Part shown: one piece after another, positions 16,069 through 24,017 of the stretch | How the letters are laid out: each line of letters opens with the position of its first letter | Numbering within the stretch: the first letter of the stretch is position 1 | From: an uncultured Phascolarctobacterium sp. | Lineage (GTDB): Bacteria; Bacillota; Negativicutes; Acidaminococcales; Acidaminococcaceae | Direction of reading: 5' to 3' | Length of the DNA stretch: 25,685 bases | Assembly: GCA_905207485.1 (NCBI GenBank) | Contig: CAJLLL010000028.1 | Coordinates: forward strand, 1 to 25,685 | Notes under the pieces: generated by a model | The model's input: the letters and a program-made list of their open reading frames with translations, nothing else | What the model was told of the DNA's origin: nothing | Databases searched by the model: none | Made by a program: the position numbers and the translations under genes

Positions 16069-16962
16069 ATGAAAGAGATGCACCATTTTAAAAAATCATG
16101 GCAGGAGGAAATACCGTCTCCGGAATTTAAAGACAGTGTAACAGCAAAACTTTTGCTGGGCTTTCTGTGCGATGTTTGCGAATGGGCGCACGCCGTACCT
16201 TTTATTTGCCGTGGCTCTGACAAGGATGGCATGGTTCTTTATGCGGTATACCGCAACGTCTCTTTTTCAGGGCAGGATTATTGGCAAACTTTTGGCGGCT
16301 ATATTGTGGCGATGAGCCCAAGATGGCAGATTACTGCTTTTGGTACCGAACTTTTTACGCAGGAAACAGTTAAACTATCGCTTGACATACAGGACGGAAA
16401 GTTCTATGCAATGCAGGAAACTGTTTCCGGCGGATATGCCGACAATATAAATTCGCTTTGCCTGCGTATTCAGGCTGCTTCTGAAAGCGAAGCCGAAAAA
16501 CTTTATGCACTTTGCCAGGCGGTTAACTGGCAAAGCGGCATTTTAGTTGGCGATTGGGATTTAAGTAAACTTTTGGAAGAAGAAAACATAGCCTGGCTGC
16601 ATAAAAACAGTTGTTATTGTTATGGCGCAATATCAGAATATCCGGAGCAGGAAGAGTTTCTGGATGCTTTGGACTTCCGGCAAAAGCAGAGACTGTGGCT
16701 GGGCTTTTTGAAGAACGGCTTTGATTATGCAGAATTTTCCTGGCTGTACGAGCAGATTTTTAACCGGGTGCTGAATAACAGGATTGAATGGGAACTGTCG
16801 CTGCAAGCGGTTTTAAACAAGCTTAACTACACCTTGAAAAATACCGGAGCTGAATTTGAACTTTACGACGGAGACGGAAAACGCTGTTATTTTAGTTTTA
16901 ACAGTGATAAAAACGCTGTTAAGGCGCTTTTAAAATTATTGTTTCCGCTTACGGCAAATTAG
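16069..16962 (+). CDS. Unknown 297-aa protein at the end of the kdp operon
   Basis: I do not recognise this protein. It is soluble, acidic and rich in aromatic residues (many Trp, Phe and Tyr), with several Cys, no signal peptide, no membrane span and no clear nucleotide or metal motif. The N-terminal half looks alpha/beta; the C-terminal 120 residues look helical (FLDALDFRQKQRLWLGFLKNG). The ATG at 16069 is chosen over an in-frame TTG at 16054 because GGGG at 16058-16061 is 7 nt upstream. It starts 15 nt after the kdpC stop with no intervening terminator or promoter, and the shared terminator follows at 17030, so it should be co-induced with the K+ pump. Whether it acts on the pump is unknown. 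Confidence 0.85.
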   Translation: MKEMHHFKKSWQEEIPSPEFKDSVTAKLLLGFLCDVCEWAHAVPFICRGSDKDGMVLYAVYRNVSFSGQDYWQTFGGYIVAMSPRWQITAFGTELFTQETVKLSLDIQDGKFYAMQETVSGGYADNINSLCLRIQAASESEAEKLYALCQAVNWQSGILVGDWDLSKLLEEENIAWLHKNSCYCYGAISEYPEQEEFLDALDFRQKQRLWLGFLKNGFDYAEFSWLYEQIFNRVLNNRIEWELSLQAVLNKLNYTLKNTGAEFELYDGDGKRCYFSFNSDKNAVKALLKLLFPLTAN

Positions 16963-17029
16963 CGGCTCTGCTTTGACGGCTGCTTTGCCTGCCAAAGTGT
17001 ATAAAAGAATATGGATTTTATATAAAAAT

Positions 17030-17059
17030 AAACCCCTGAAAATTTCTTTCAGGGGTTTT
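17030..17059. terminator. Bidirectional terminator, kdp operon / MFS gene
   Basis: A perfect 12-bp stem, AAACCCCTGAAA (17030-17041) with TTTCAGGGGTTT (17047-17058), has an ATTTC loop, A-rich left and T-rich right flanks. It separates the convergent kdp operon and MFS transporter and can stop both. Confidence 0.92.
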
Positions 17060-17066
17060 GTTTATT

Positions 17067-18283
17067 TTACTGGTTTTTAATTTCGGCATCAACTGAAGTT
17101 TTCCATTTTAAAATGAACGCTACAATAAGGCTTAATACAAACGCTGCGGAAAATACATACAGCGTTGCCGTGTAGCCGCTGGTTGTTTCGCGCATCCACG
17201 AAAGCAGAAGCGGTCCGGCAATGCCTGCCATGCCCCAGGCTGTTAAAATTTTGCCGTGGATGGAGCTTAATTCTTTGGTGCCGAACAAATCGCTTAAATA
17301 TGCCGGCATGCATGAAAAGCCGCCGCCATAGCAGGAGATAATTATAAATACCAGAATTTGGAACACCAGGGCGCTGCCGGTCTGAGCAAGCAGGTAAAAA
17401 GCGGCAATTTCGATAATGAAAAACAAAACGTAAACGCTGCGCCTGCCGATATAATCGGAAACAGTTGACCAGGCAATGCGCCCGCCGCCGTTAATTAAAC
17501 CGATAATGCCTACCATGGAGGCCGCTTCTTCCGGCGACATGCCAACAACTTCCTGCGCCATGGGCGAGGCAACGGCAAGAAGTCCTATGCCGCAGGTAAT
17601 GTTTGTAAAAAATATCCACCACAGTGCGTAGAACTGCCAGGTTTTAAGTGCCTGTGCTGCCGTATAATTTTTGGGCTGCAAAAGCGTGGTATGGTTTGCA
17701 GATGCCGTCTGCTGCGTTTGCGGCTGTGTTTTGGGCGGTTCTAAGTAAGATGCAGAAAGTACCATTATCATCATATAAGCAGCGCCTAAAATAACAAAGT
17801 TCTGCGCAAGCCCGTAATTTGCAACCAGATACTGCATTAAAGGCCCTGCAATTAAACTTGCAAAGCCAAAGCCCATAATGGCAAGCCCGGTGGCAAAGCC
17901 GCGGTTATTAGGAAACCATTTTACCAGTGTAGATACCGGCGTTATATAGCCGATGCCAAGCCGCCGATAAAGCCGTAAAACAAATACAGCAAAGCAAGGC
18001 TTTCAAGATGTACGGCAAGGGCGGTGCCAAGCATGCCGCTGCCAAAAAACAGCGCGCTGGCAAAGCCGCTTTTGCGTGGTCCGTGCTTTTCTACAAAGCC
18101 GCCCAGGAAGCCGGCGGAAAGCCCCAAAAATAAAATGGCGATGGAAAAAGTCCATGTTGTTTCTTGTAAGCTGAATCCAAGCTGCTGCATAATGGGGCGC
18201 GTAAGCACGCTCCAGGCATAAACGCTGCCGATGGAAATATGGATGCCGACTGCCGCCAGTGCGATAAGCCATCTGTTTTTCAT
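17067..18283 (-). pseudogene. Oxalate/formate antiporter-family MFS transporter, frameshifted
   Basis: Twelve-helix major facilitator of the OFA type, split between two frames. The N-terminal part starts at ATG 18283 (AAGGAGAG 8 nt upstream) with MKNRWLIALAAVGIHIS and the OFA-type GSVYAWSVL. It runs on to YGFIGG and then hits a stop at 17944-17942. The next frame continues immediately as GIGYITPVSTLVKWFPNNRG, a standard OFA segment, through to FILKWKTSVDAEIKNQ. The total of 1,217 nt is one short of 406 codons, so a single base was lost at about 17955-17962 (GGCGGCTTGGC). It may be a true mutation, a programmed shift or a sequencing error. No other lesion is visible. Expression is governed by the ZTP riboswitch upstream, which suggests formate or a one-carbon related substrate. 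Confidence 0.85.
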
Positions 18284-18336
18284 AAAAAATCTCTCCTTCA
18301 TGCTGTGCAAAATGAGGAGAGAACTGACCGGATAAC

Positions 18337-18372
18337 AAAAGCCGTCCGGGCATTTCTCTCTGCCCAGACGGC
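18337..18372 (-). terminator. Riboswitch expression-platform terminator
   Basis: On the minus strand GCCGTCTGGGCA (18372-18361) pairs with TGCCCGGACGGC (18352-18341), a 12-bp stem with an 8-nt loop, followed by TTTTG. The 5' arm includes the conserved CTGGGC of the aptamer, so ligand-bound aptamer and terminator are mutually exclusive. Confidence 0.88.
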
Positions 18373-18445
18373 CGGCTAATCTTACAGCAGCGCGGTCCAT
18401 GTGGTTAGTTCCACTCATATCCGTCAGTCCCGCGGAGCCTATGCA
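18337..18445 (-). ncRNA. ZTP (pfl-motif) riboswitch
   Basis: Read on the minus strand, the leader shows the elements I recall for the pfl/ZTP class. These are GGGACTGACGG (internal loop), then a hairpin AGTGGAA-CTAA-CCACA, then TGGACCGCG, a variable linker, and the 3' hallmark GGCCGTCTGGGCA that forms the P3 region and pseudoknot. The 3' part of the aptamer is also the 5' arm of an intrinsic terminator, the usual expression platform: ZMP/ZTP binding would block termination. It lies between a consensus promoter and the MFS gene start. The class controls purine synthesis and folate one-carbon genes. Confidence 0.85.
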
Positions 18446-18458
18446 ATTTTATATAACA

Positions 18459-18486
18459 ATTATATCAGCCGCAGGCATTTTGTCAA
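18459..18486 (-). promoter_or_regulatory. Consensus promoter for the riboswitch and MFS gene
   Basis: Minus strand TTGACA (18486-18481) and TATAAT (18464-18459) are perfect hexamers with a 16-bp spacer. Transcription would start near 18452, just ahead of the aptamer. A strong promoter with a conditional terminator fits riboswitch control. Confidence 0.9.
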
Positions 18487-18519
18487 GTTAAACTGCAATG
18501 CTTACGGCTGATTTTGTTT

Positions 18520-18547
18520 TTGCCTTAAATTTGTGTTAAGATATAAA
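18520..18547 (+). promoter_or_regulatory. Probable promoter of uup
   Basis: TTGCCT (18520-18525) and TATAAA (18542-18547) with a 16-bp spacer lie 25 bp before the uup ATG. The match is moderate. It is divergent from the riboswitch promoter and about 33 bp from it. Confidence 0.55.
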
Positions 18548-18572
18548 CAGAATTCATAAAGAGGTAAAGTAT

Positions 18573-20474
18573 ATGATTTTAAGCGTAGAAAATTTAGGGC
18601 ACAGCTATGGCGTGCGCACTTTATTTAAAAATATCAGTTTTAATATAGAAGACGGCGATAAAATAGGCGTTATCGGCGTTAACGGCACCGGCAAAAGCAC
18701 GCTGCTGCGTGATATTGCAACCGGCGAGCCGGGCGAAGGAAAAATTACCAGAAACGGCACCTGCGTAATTGAATATTTGCCGCAGGACCCTGCGTTTGAC
18801 CCGGAGGCAACCGTGCTTGAGCAGGTGTTCAGGGGCGAATCGCCACAGCTTGACGTTGTGCGCCGTTATGAGGAGGCTGTGCAGCGTGCGGCGGCAGAGC
18901 CTGATAATACAGAAGCACAGAAGGCACTGCTTGCCTTGCAGCAGGAAATGGACGCGAAGTTTGCCTGGCAGCTTGAAAGTGAAGCCAAAGCCGTGCTTGA
19001 TAAACTTGGCATTACCGATTTAAAACAGCCGATGCGTGAATTGAGCGGCGGGCAGCGCAAACGTGTGGCACTGGCAGGCGTTTTGGTGCGCCCGAGCGAC
19101 CTTTTGATTTTGGACGAACCCACCAACCATATGGATAATGACACGGTGGCATGGCTTGAAGAAATGCTGCAAAAGCGCAAAGGCGCGCTTTTAATGGTTA
19201 CGCATGACCGTTACTTTTTTGACCGTGTGGTAAACCGCACTTTGGAAATTGACGGCGGCGAAGGCTATTTATACACCGGTAATTACAGCCTGTTTCTGCA
19301 AAAACGCGAAGAACGCCGCATTGCCGCCGCCGGTGCAGCGCAGCGCCTGCGCAACGTATACCGGCGTGAGCTGGCGTGGATAAGCCGCGGCGCGGAAGCA
19401 CGCCGTACCAAAAGCAAAGAGCGCATTGAGCGTTTTAACGTTTTGAAAGAAGAAGTCAACAACATCAAAAAAGAACAGCAGCTTGAAATTTCTTCCGTAG
19501 GTTCGCGCCTTGGCAAAACAATAATTGAGCTGGAACATATCGGGCTTGATTACGGCAGCAAAACCTATATTAACGATTTTAGTTACATTATTTTGCGCAA
19601 TGACCGCATAGGCATAGTAGGCCCCAACGGCAGCGGCAAAAGCAGCTTGATGGATATTATCGCCGGCAGGCTTGCGCCGACGCGCGGAACTTTAAAAGTG
19701 GGGCAGACGGTAAAAATAGGCTATTTTGCACAGCACAGCGAGTTTAAAGACGCCGATTGCAGAGTTTTGGAATATATTAAAAACGTAAGCGATTATATTG
19801 AAACCGCAGACGGCACGCGCATAACGGCGGCACAAATGCTGGAACGCTTTTTGTTCCCGCCGGAACTGCAATGGGTGCCGGTAAGCAAATTAAGCGGCGG
19901 AGAAAAGCGGCGCCTGTACTTATTAAGCGTGTTAATGGGCGCGCCTAATGTACTTATTTTGGACGAACCTACAAATGACCTTGACATACCTACACTTTCG
20001 GTGCTTGAAGATTACCTTGATACCTTTAACGGCGCGGTAATTGCCGTCTCGCATGACCGCTACTTTTTAGACCGTTTTGCCGGCAAAATTTTTGCCTTTA
20101 TGGGCGGGGGAGAAGTGCGCCAGTTTATTGGCGATTACACGCAGTACGAAACAGCGCGCGCCGAAGCGCAAAGCCTTGCGCGCAAAGAAGAACGTGCGCA
20201 GGGTGCAGCCAAACCGCAGCAGCGCGAAGAAAAACAGCGCGCACCCAAAATGACCTATAAAGAAAAACTGGAATACGAAAAAATTGAGCAGGTTATTGCG
20301 CAGGCAGAAGCGGAACTTAAAATGACCGAACTGGAAATTAACGCCTGCGGCACCGACTTTGTAAAATTAACGGAGCTTACAGCCCGCCAGCAGGAACTTA
20401 CGCAGCGCATCAGCGATTTAACCGACCGCTGGGCGTATCTGGAAGAACTTGCTGAGGCGGAAGCAGCAAAATAG
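18573..20474 (+). CDS. uup: ABC-F ATPase Uup
   Basis: Cytoplasmic ABC-F protein with two ATPase cassettes and no membrane domain. Family members act on ribosomes, and Uup is also linked to branched DNA and transposon excision. 633 aa. Cassette 1 has Walker A GVNGTGKST near 35-43, signature LSGGQRKR and Walker B LLILDEPTNHMD. The linker carries the Uup-type run RRELAWISRGAEARRTKSK. Cassette 2 has GPNGSGKSS, LSGGEKRR and VLILDEPTNDLD. The last 70 residues form the C-terminal coiled coil (KMTYKEKLEYEKIE onward) that separates Uup from EttA and from most resistance ABC-Fs. GAGG lies 8 nt before the ATG. The MATE gene begins 11 nt downstream, so they form an operon. Confidence 0.94.
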   Translation: MILSVENLGHSYGVRTLFKNISFNIEDGDKIGVIGVNGTGKSTLLRDIATGEPGEGKITRNGTCVIEYLPQDPAFDPEATVLEQVFRGESPQLDVVRRYEEAVQRAAAEPDNTEAQKALLALQQEMDAKFAWQLESEAKAVLDKLGITDLKQPMRELSGGQRKRVALAGVLVRPSDLLILDEPTNHMDNDTVAWLEEMLQKRKGALLMVTHDRYFFDRVVNRTLEIDGGEGYLYTGNYSLFLQKREERRIAAAGAAQRLRNVYRRELAWISRGAEARRTKSKERIERFNVLKEEVNNIKKEQQLEISSVGSRLGKTIIELEHIGLDYGSKTYINDFSYIILRNDRIGIVGPNGSGKSSLMDIIAGRLAPTRGTLKVGQTVKIGYFAQHSEFKDADCRVLEYIKNVSDYIETADGTRITAAQMLERFLFPPELQWVPVSKLSGGEKRRLYLLSVLMGAPNVLILDEPTNDLDIPTLSVLEDYLDTFNGAVIAVSHDRYFLDRFAGKIFAFMGGGEVRQFIGDYTQYETARAEAQSLARKEERAQGAAKPQQREEKQRAPKMTYKEKLEYEKIEQVIAQAEAELKMTELEINACGTDFVKLTELTARQQELTQRISDLTDRWAYLEELAEAEAAK

Positions 20475-20485
20475 AAAGGAGCTTT

Positions 20486-21844
20486 ATGTTATTAGGTAAA
20501 AAGAACGCAGTGCGCCTGAGGCGCCTGCTGGACGTGATGATACCTATTTTGATAACCCAAACCGCCATTATGGCGATGAACTTCTGCGATTCAGCCATGA
20601 GCGGGCACGCCGGTGCCGTGCATCTGGCAGGCACGGCTATCGGCGGCAATTTGTGGATGCCGGTAATGGCTGCGCTGAACGGCATTTTGCTCGGCAGCAT
20701 GCCGATAATTGCCCACCTGCTTGGCAGGGGCGAGCGGCAGAACATCGGCAGGGTAGTGCGCCATACCATGTTGCTGGCAACGGTATTTTCGCTTTTGCTG
20801 CTTATCTTTGGCGTATTGTTTTTGGATAAACTTTTAGGAACTTTCGGGCTGGAGCCGGAAGTGCATTACATTGCCAAAATGTATATCGCCGCTATCGGCG
20901 TGGGCATACTGCCGTTTTTCCTTTCAACCGCGCTGCGTGCTCTGGTAGATACCAGCGGCTACACCGGCATAACGATGAAAATATATCTTCTGGCGCTGCC
21001 GGTAAACGCCTTTTTAAACTATTGCTTTATTTTTGGCGAATTCGGCGCTCCGCGGCTTGGCGGCATCGGCGCAGGGTTGGCGACAGGCATAACCTACTGG
21101 CTGGAATTTTTCATTTTCATCTGGGTTGTGCATAAACTGCCCGCTTTTGCCCCGCTACGCATTTTTACCGATAAATTTACAATCGAATGGCAGCAGCTTA
21201 AAGAAAATCTTTCTATCGGGCTGCCCATGGGGGCGGCAATTTTTATGGAAGCCAGCATTTTTGGCGTAATTGCCGTGTTTATTGCCAAATTTGGCACAAT
21301 CATCATTGCGGCGCATCAGGCGGCGATGAGTTTCAGTTCGCTGCTGTACATGGTTCCGCTCAGTTTCAGCATGTCGCTGACAATCGTGGTTGGTGTTGAA
21401 GCCGGTGCGCGACGTTTTGGCGAAGCTGTGCGCTACAGTCTTTTAGGTGTTGCCTGCAATTTAACCATTGCTGTTGCGCTTACTATTTTTGTACTGCTCG
21501 ACCGTGAATTTATAGCGCGCCTTTACACATCCGAACCGGCAATTATAGAAAAAACCATCGGCTTTTTGTTTTACGCCATGTTCTTTCAGGTTATGGATGC
21601 CACCGCCGCACCAATACAGGGTATTTTGCGCGGCTATAAAGACGTTAAGGCAACCTTTTGGGCAGGGCTTGCAGCCTACTGGCTGATATGCCTGCCGCTC
21701 GGCTGTTATTTTGATTACTGCCTGAACTTTGGCCCGTCCTCTTACTGGCTGAGCCTTGATTTCGGGCTGATGTGCGCAGTTATTTTCCTTGGCGGCAGGT
21801 TCCTGTATTTGCAGAGAAGAATTAAATTAAACGGCGGGTTATAA
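20486..21844 (+). CDS. MATE-family multidrug efflux protein
   Basis: Inner-membrane cation-coupled exporter of the MATE family, 452 aa with twelve predicted helices in two related halves. Helix 1 has the family-type MIPILITQTAIMAMNFCDSAMSGHAG. GNLWMPVMAALNGILLGSMPIIAH and the region PMGAAIFMEASIFGV at the start of the second half fit NorM-like members. AAAGGAG lies only 4 nt before the ATG at 20486, a tight spacing. It follows uup by 11 nt and is probably translated from the same mRNA. The substrate cannot be read from sequence. The frame stays open past its TAA for 64 more codons (see the remnant at 21845). Confidence 0.93.
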   Translation: MLLGKKNAVRLRRLLDVMIPILITQTAIMAMNFCDSAMSGHAGAVHLAGTAIGGNLWMPVMAALNGILLGSMPIIAHLLGRGERQNIGRVVRHTMLLATVFSLLLLIFGVLFLDKLLGTFGLEPEVHYIAKMYIAAIGVGILPFFLSTALRALVDTSGYTGITMKIYLLALPVNAFLNYCFIFGEFGAPRLGGIGAGLATGITYWLEFFIFIWVVHKLPAFAPLRIFTDKFTIEWQQLKENLSIGLPMGAAIFMEASIFGVIAVFIAKFGTIIIAAHQAAMSFSSLLYMVPLSFSMSLTIVVGVEAGARRFGEAVRYSLLGVACNLTIAVALTIFVLLDREFIARLYTSEPAIIEKTIGFLFYAMFFQVMDATAAPIQGILRGYKDVKATFWAGLAAYWLICLPLGCYFDYCLNFGPSSYWLSLDFGLMCAVIFLGGRFLYLQRRIKLNGGL

Positions 21845-22039
21845 AATTTAAGCCTGTTTTTAGTTTCCGTTTTATGGCACGATATGCTGATGAAAAACGG
21901 CATGGAAGAACTTGTTGTGGGCGGTCAGCGCGGGCTGTTTCCGGCAAATGCCTGCGTGCGGATGGATATGGTACTATCTGCCGCTGGATATTTTTTTGAA
22001 ACGCAGAAACTGAAAACCGGTATGGACTGGGAAGAATAG
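21845..22039 (+). other. Unexplained reading frame or gene remnant after the MATE gene
   Basis: The reading frame continues after the MATE stop for 64 sense codons to a TAG at 22037-22039. An internal ATG at 21884 would give a 51-aa product containing ELVVGGQRGLFPANACVRMD. No ribosome site precedes that ATG. The composition is protein-like but I do not recognise it, and it is not an obvious extension of the MATE fold. It could be the decayed end of a lost gene. The whole gap 21845-22215 otherwise holds only the hairpin at 22082-22152. Confidence 0.35.
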
Positions 22040-22081
22040 CAGCATTTTGCGCTTCAGGCAATTACATACAGCAATAAATAA

Positions 22082-22152
22082 GGCACTTGCAGCATTTGGC
22101 AGAAATTGTTTAGGGCAACAATTCCGCAAAAGCCGCAAGTGCCGTTTTGTTT
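22082..22152. terminator. Large composite hairpin between convergent genes
   Basis: Outer arms GGCACTTGC (22082-22090) and GCAAGTGCC (22135-22143) and an inner stem AATTGTT (22104-22110) with AACAATT (22117-22123, loop TAGGGC) form a 62-nt two-part stem. TTTTGTTT follows on the plus strand and TTATTTATT on the minus strand, so it can end both the uup-MATE operon and the convergent 22216 gene. It is longer than the other terminators in the window. Confidence 0.75.
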
Positions 22153-22215
22153 AAGCATTTGCCGTTTATTTTATTAAAAAGAGCATTAATAATGTAAGTA
22201 AGTGCTGCACAAAAC

Positions 22216-22665
22216 TCACATTACATGCAAATCAATAAAGACCAATGTAATTTCCTTATCATTTACTTTGCGCACAAAAAACCTTGCAGTTAAATCACTC
22301 ATCTTTCCGTTAAGCGGAACATTATCATAGTGAATGACGGCAATATCATCTTTGCCCATCCAGCCGTAATCTGATGAAATATCAATGCTGTCTATAATCT
22401 TGTCTTTATCCGGATTGTCCCAGATTGATGTTACTTTATAATCGGCAGAACCGAATTCTTTTACTGCCTCTTCCCTCGTATAACCCGGGCAGCCATATGT
22501 AAATACCGCCGATTCCAGTAATTCCGGAGTCCAGTGTTCATAATCGTCATAGGCTGGAAACATTTCAAACGCTTCTTTGTATTTTTCCTGCGCCAGAAGT
22601 TCGTTCCATTCAATAACTAACTGTTTAATTTCTTCTTTGGTGGCTGTTATGGGTAAAGTTCTCAT
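22216..22665 (-). CDS. Unknown 149-aa protein next to a SUKH-family gene
   Basis: A soluble acidic protein with no signal peptide or membrane span. A helical N-terminus (EEIKQLVIEWNELLAQEKYKEAF) is followed by mixed strands ending in LTARFFVRKVNDKEITLVFIDLHVM. The helix-then-sheet order loosely recalls NTF2/SnoaL-like folds, but I cannot confirm that. AAAGGA lies just upstream of the ATG at 22665. It begins 72 nt after the SUKH gene on the same strand with no terminator between, so the two are probably co-transcribed. Possibly an immunity-like or stress protein; the function is unknown. Confidence 0.82.
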   Translation of the reverse strand: MRTLPITATKEEIKQLVIEWNELLAQEKYKEAFEMFPAYDDYEHWTPELLESAVFTYGCPGYTREEAVKEFGSADYKVTSIWDNPDKDKIIDSIDISSDYGWMGKDDIAVIHYDNVPLNGKMSDLTARFFVRKVNDKEITLVFIDLHVM

Positions 22666-22737
22666 GGTATTTTCCTTTCGTGTTCAGCTTTGTCTGTTTT
22701 CATGCTAAACAGGATGTTGGCTGAGTTGAAATTACTT

Positions 22738-23184
22738 TTACAATGTTTCTTGATAGCAGGTGTTGTAATAATCCTGAATTAGTTCTGTAAGGGAAACGGC
22801 TTGAAATTCCAGTTCATCTTCTTTTGGTCCCCACGCTGCAATTTCATGGTCCCATAAATAAATTTCTCCTGCAACTGCTTTATTTTCTTTAACTTTATAG
22901 GCAAAAAGGTTGCCTGCGCCGTCCCCACCAAAAAACAGCAAAGAGCCGGGCGGATAATTGTCCGAATATTGGCAGGCGTTATAATCTGTTATTTCAGCCA
23001 GTGAGAAAAACAAATTGCAGTCGCCATTCATTTCTAACAGTAAATTACGCAGTTCCTGAGGAAACCGGATGCCGGTTTGCTGTTCGGCGTGAGTAATTTC
23101 TTCTGAACTTGCAGGTGGCTGCGGCTTGATTTCATTGCCGTATTTTCGTGTTGTTCTGAATAAGTTTATCAGTTCAAGATACAT
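22738..23184 (-). CDS. SMI1/KNR4 (SUKH) family protein
   Basis: 148-aa cytoplasmic protein of the SUKH superfamily, whose bacterial members are mostly immunity proteins for polymorphic or contact-dependent toxins. The hallmarks are SSEEITHAEQQTGIRFPQELRNLLLEMNGD (the I/V-P-x-E-x-x-x-L-L region followed by NG), then GSLLFFGGDGAGNLFAYKV (the conserved FGGDGxGN loop), then IYLWDHE and a final helix. GGAGAAGG precedes the ATG at 23184. No toxin gene is in the window, so it is either an orphan immunity gene or serves another role. Confidence 0.88.
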   Translation of the reverse strand: MYLELINLFRTTRKYGNEIKPQPPASSEEITHAEQQTGIRFPQELRNLLLEMNGDCNLFFSLAEITDYNACQYSDNYPPGSLLFFGGDGAGNLFAYKVKENKAVAGEIYLWDHEIAAWGPKEDELEFQAVSLTELIQDYYNTCYQETL

Positions 23185-23226
23185 GGCTGCCTTCTCCGCT
23201 GATTTACAGGTTGCTGTTTTAATTTT

Positions 23227-23255
23227 ATATTATATACAAAAGAAAAAGTTGTCAA
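23227..23255 (-). promoter_or_regulatory. Probable promoter of the SUKH gene pair
   Basis: Minus strand TTGACA (23255-23250) is followed by overlapping -10 candidates: TATAAT at 15-bp spacing (23234-23229) and TAATAT at 17-bp spacing (23232-23227). It lies about 45 bp before the SUKH ATG. Confidence 0.65.
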
Positions 23256-23379
23256 ATTATTAGATTTTAGCCTTGTTTAATATACTAAAAGCAGTTTTTA
23301 TAGTAAGATAGTTAATATAAATATAACGCTGTATAGCAAAATGCAGTAAATTTTAATATAAAAATTTAAAGGAAAAATT

Positions 23380-23991
23380 ATGGACTTATATTTACAAGGG
23401 CTTGCTTTAGGCCTTGCTTATGTTGCACCAATCGGCATGCAGAACCTGTTTGTCATAAACAGCGCACTTACGCAAAAGCGTATGCGCACGCTTATAACGG
23501 CGTTTATAGTAATCTTTTTTGATGTAACGCTTGCCATGGCGTGTTTTTTCGGCATTGGGCTGGTAATGCAGAAATATGCCGGCGTACAAATGGCAGTGCT
23601 TTTAATTGGCGGGCTTATTGTAACTTATATCGGCATTGGGCTTTTAAAAAGCAGCGTGCAGGCTTTGGCTGATGTTAAAATAAACATGGGCATAAAGCGT
23701 ACAATCTGGCAGGCGTGCGTGGTAACATGGTTTAACGCGCAGGCCGTTATCGATGGCACCATGCTTTTGGGAGCATTTAAGGCAACTATGAACCATACGG
23801 AATCGCTGCACTTTTTGTCTGGCGTGCTTTTGGCATCCTGCCTGTGGTTTACAGGTCTTGCGCTTACGGTATCGCTGGCAGGCAACTTCATAACGCCGCG
23901 TGTGCTGAACCTTATTAACAAAATTTGCGGTGCGGTAATTATACTTTACGGCTTAAAACTGCTGTGGCATTTTGTGCTGCTTTTTTACTGA
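23380..23991 (+). CDS. LysE/ArgO-family amino acid exporter
   Basis: Inner-membrane exporter of the LysE superfamily (PF01810), 203 aa with about six helices. The N-terminal signature GLALGLAYVAPIGMQNLFVI matches the family motif (APIG-QN-FV). TWFNAQAVIDGTMLLGAF near 117-134 corresponds to the second conserved region. Family members export lysine, arginine or other amino acids; the specificity is not readable. AAAGG lies 7 nt before the ATG. The upstream gap (23185-23379) is AT-rich, and I could not settle a promoter. No clear terminator follows. Confidence 0.92.
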   Translation: MDLYLQGLALGLAYVAPIGMQNLFVINSALTQKRMRTLITAFIVIFFDVTLAMACFFGIGLVMQKYAGVQMAVLLIGGLIVTYIGIGLLKSSVQALADVKINMGIKRTIWQACVVTWFNAQAVIDGTMLLGAFKATMNHTESLHFLSGVLLASCLWFTGLALTVSLAGNFITPRVLNLINKICGAVIILYGLKLLWHFVLLFY

Positions 23992-24017
23992 ACTACACAT
24001 GCTTTCAGGTTTTACTT

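Noticed and set aside
21822..22061. A 79-codon minus-strand frame downstream of the MATE gene
   Set aside because: No ribosome site, no recognisable motif, and it overlaps the end of the MATE gene.
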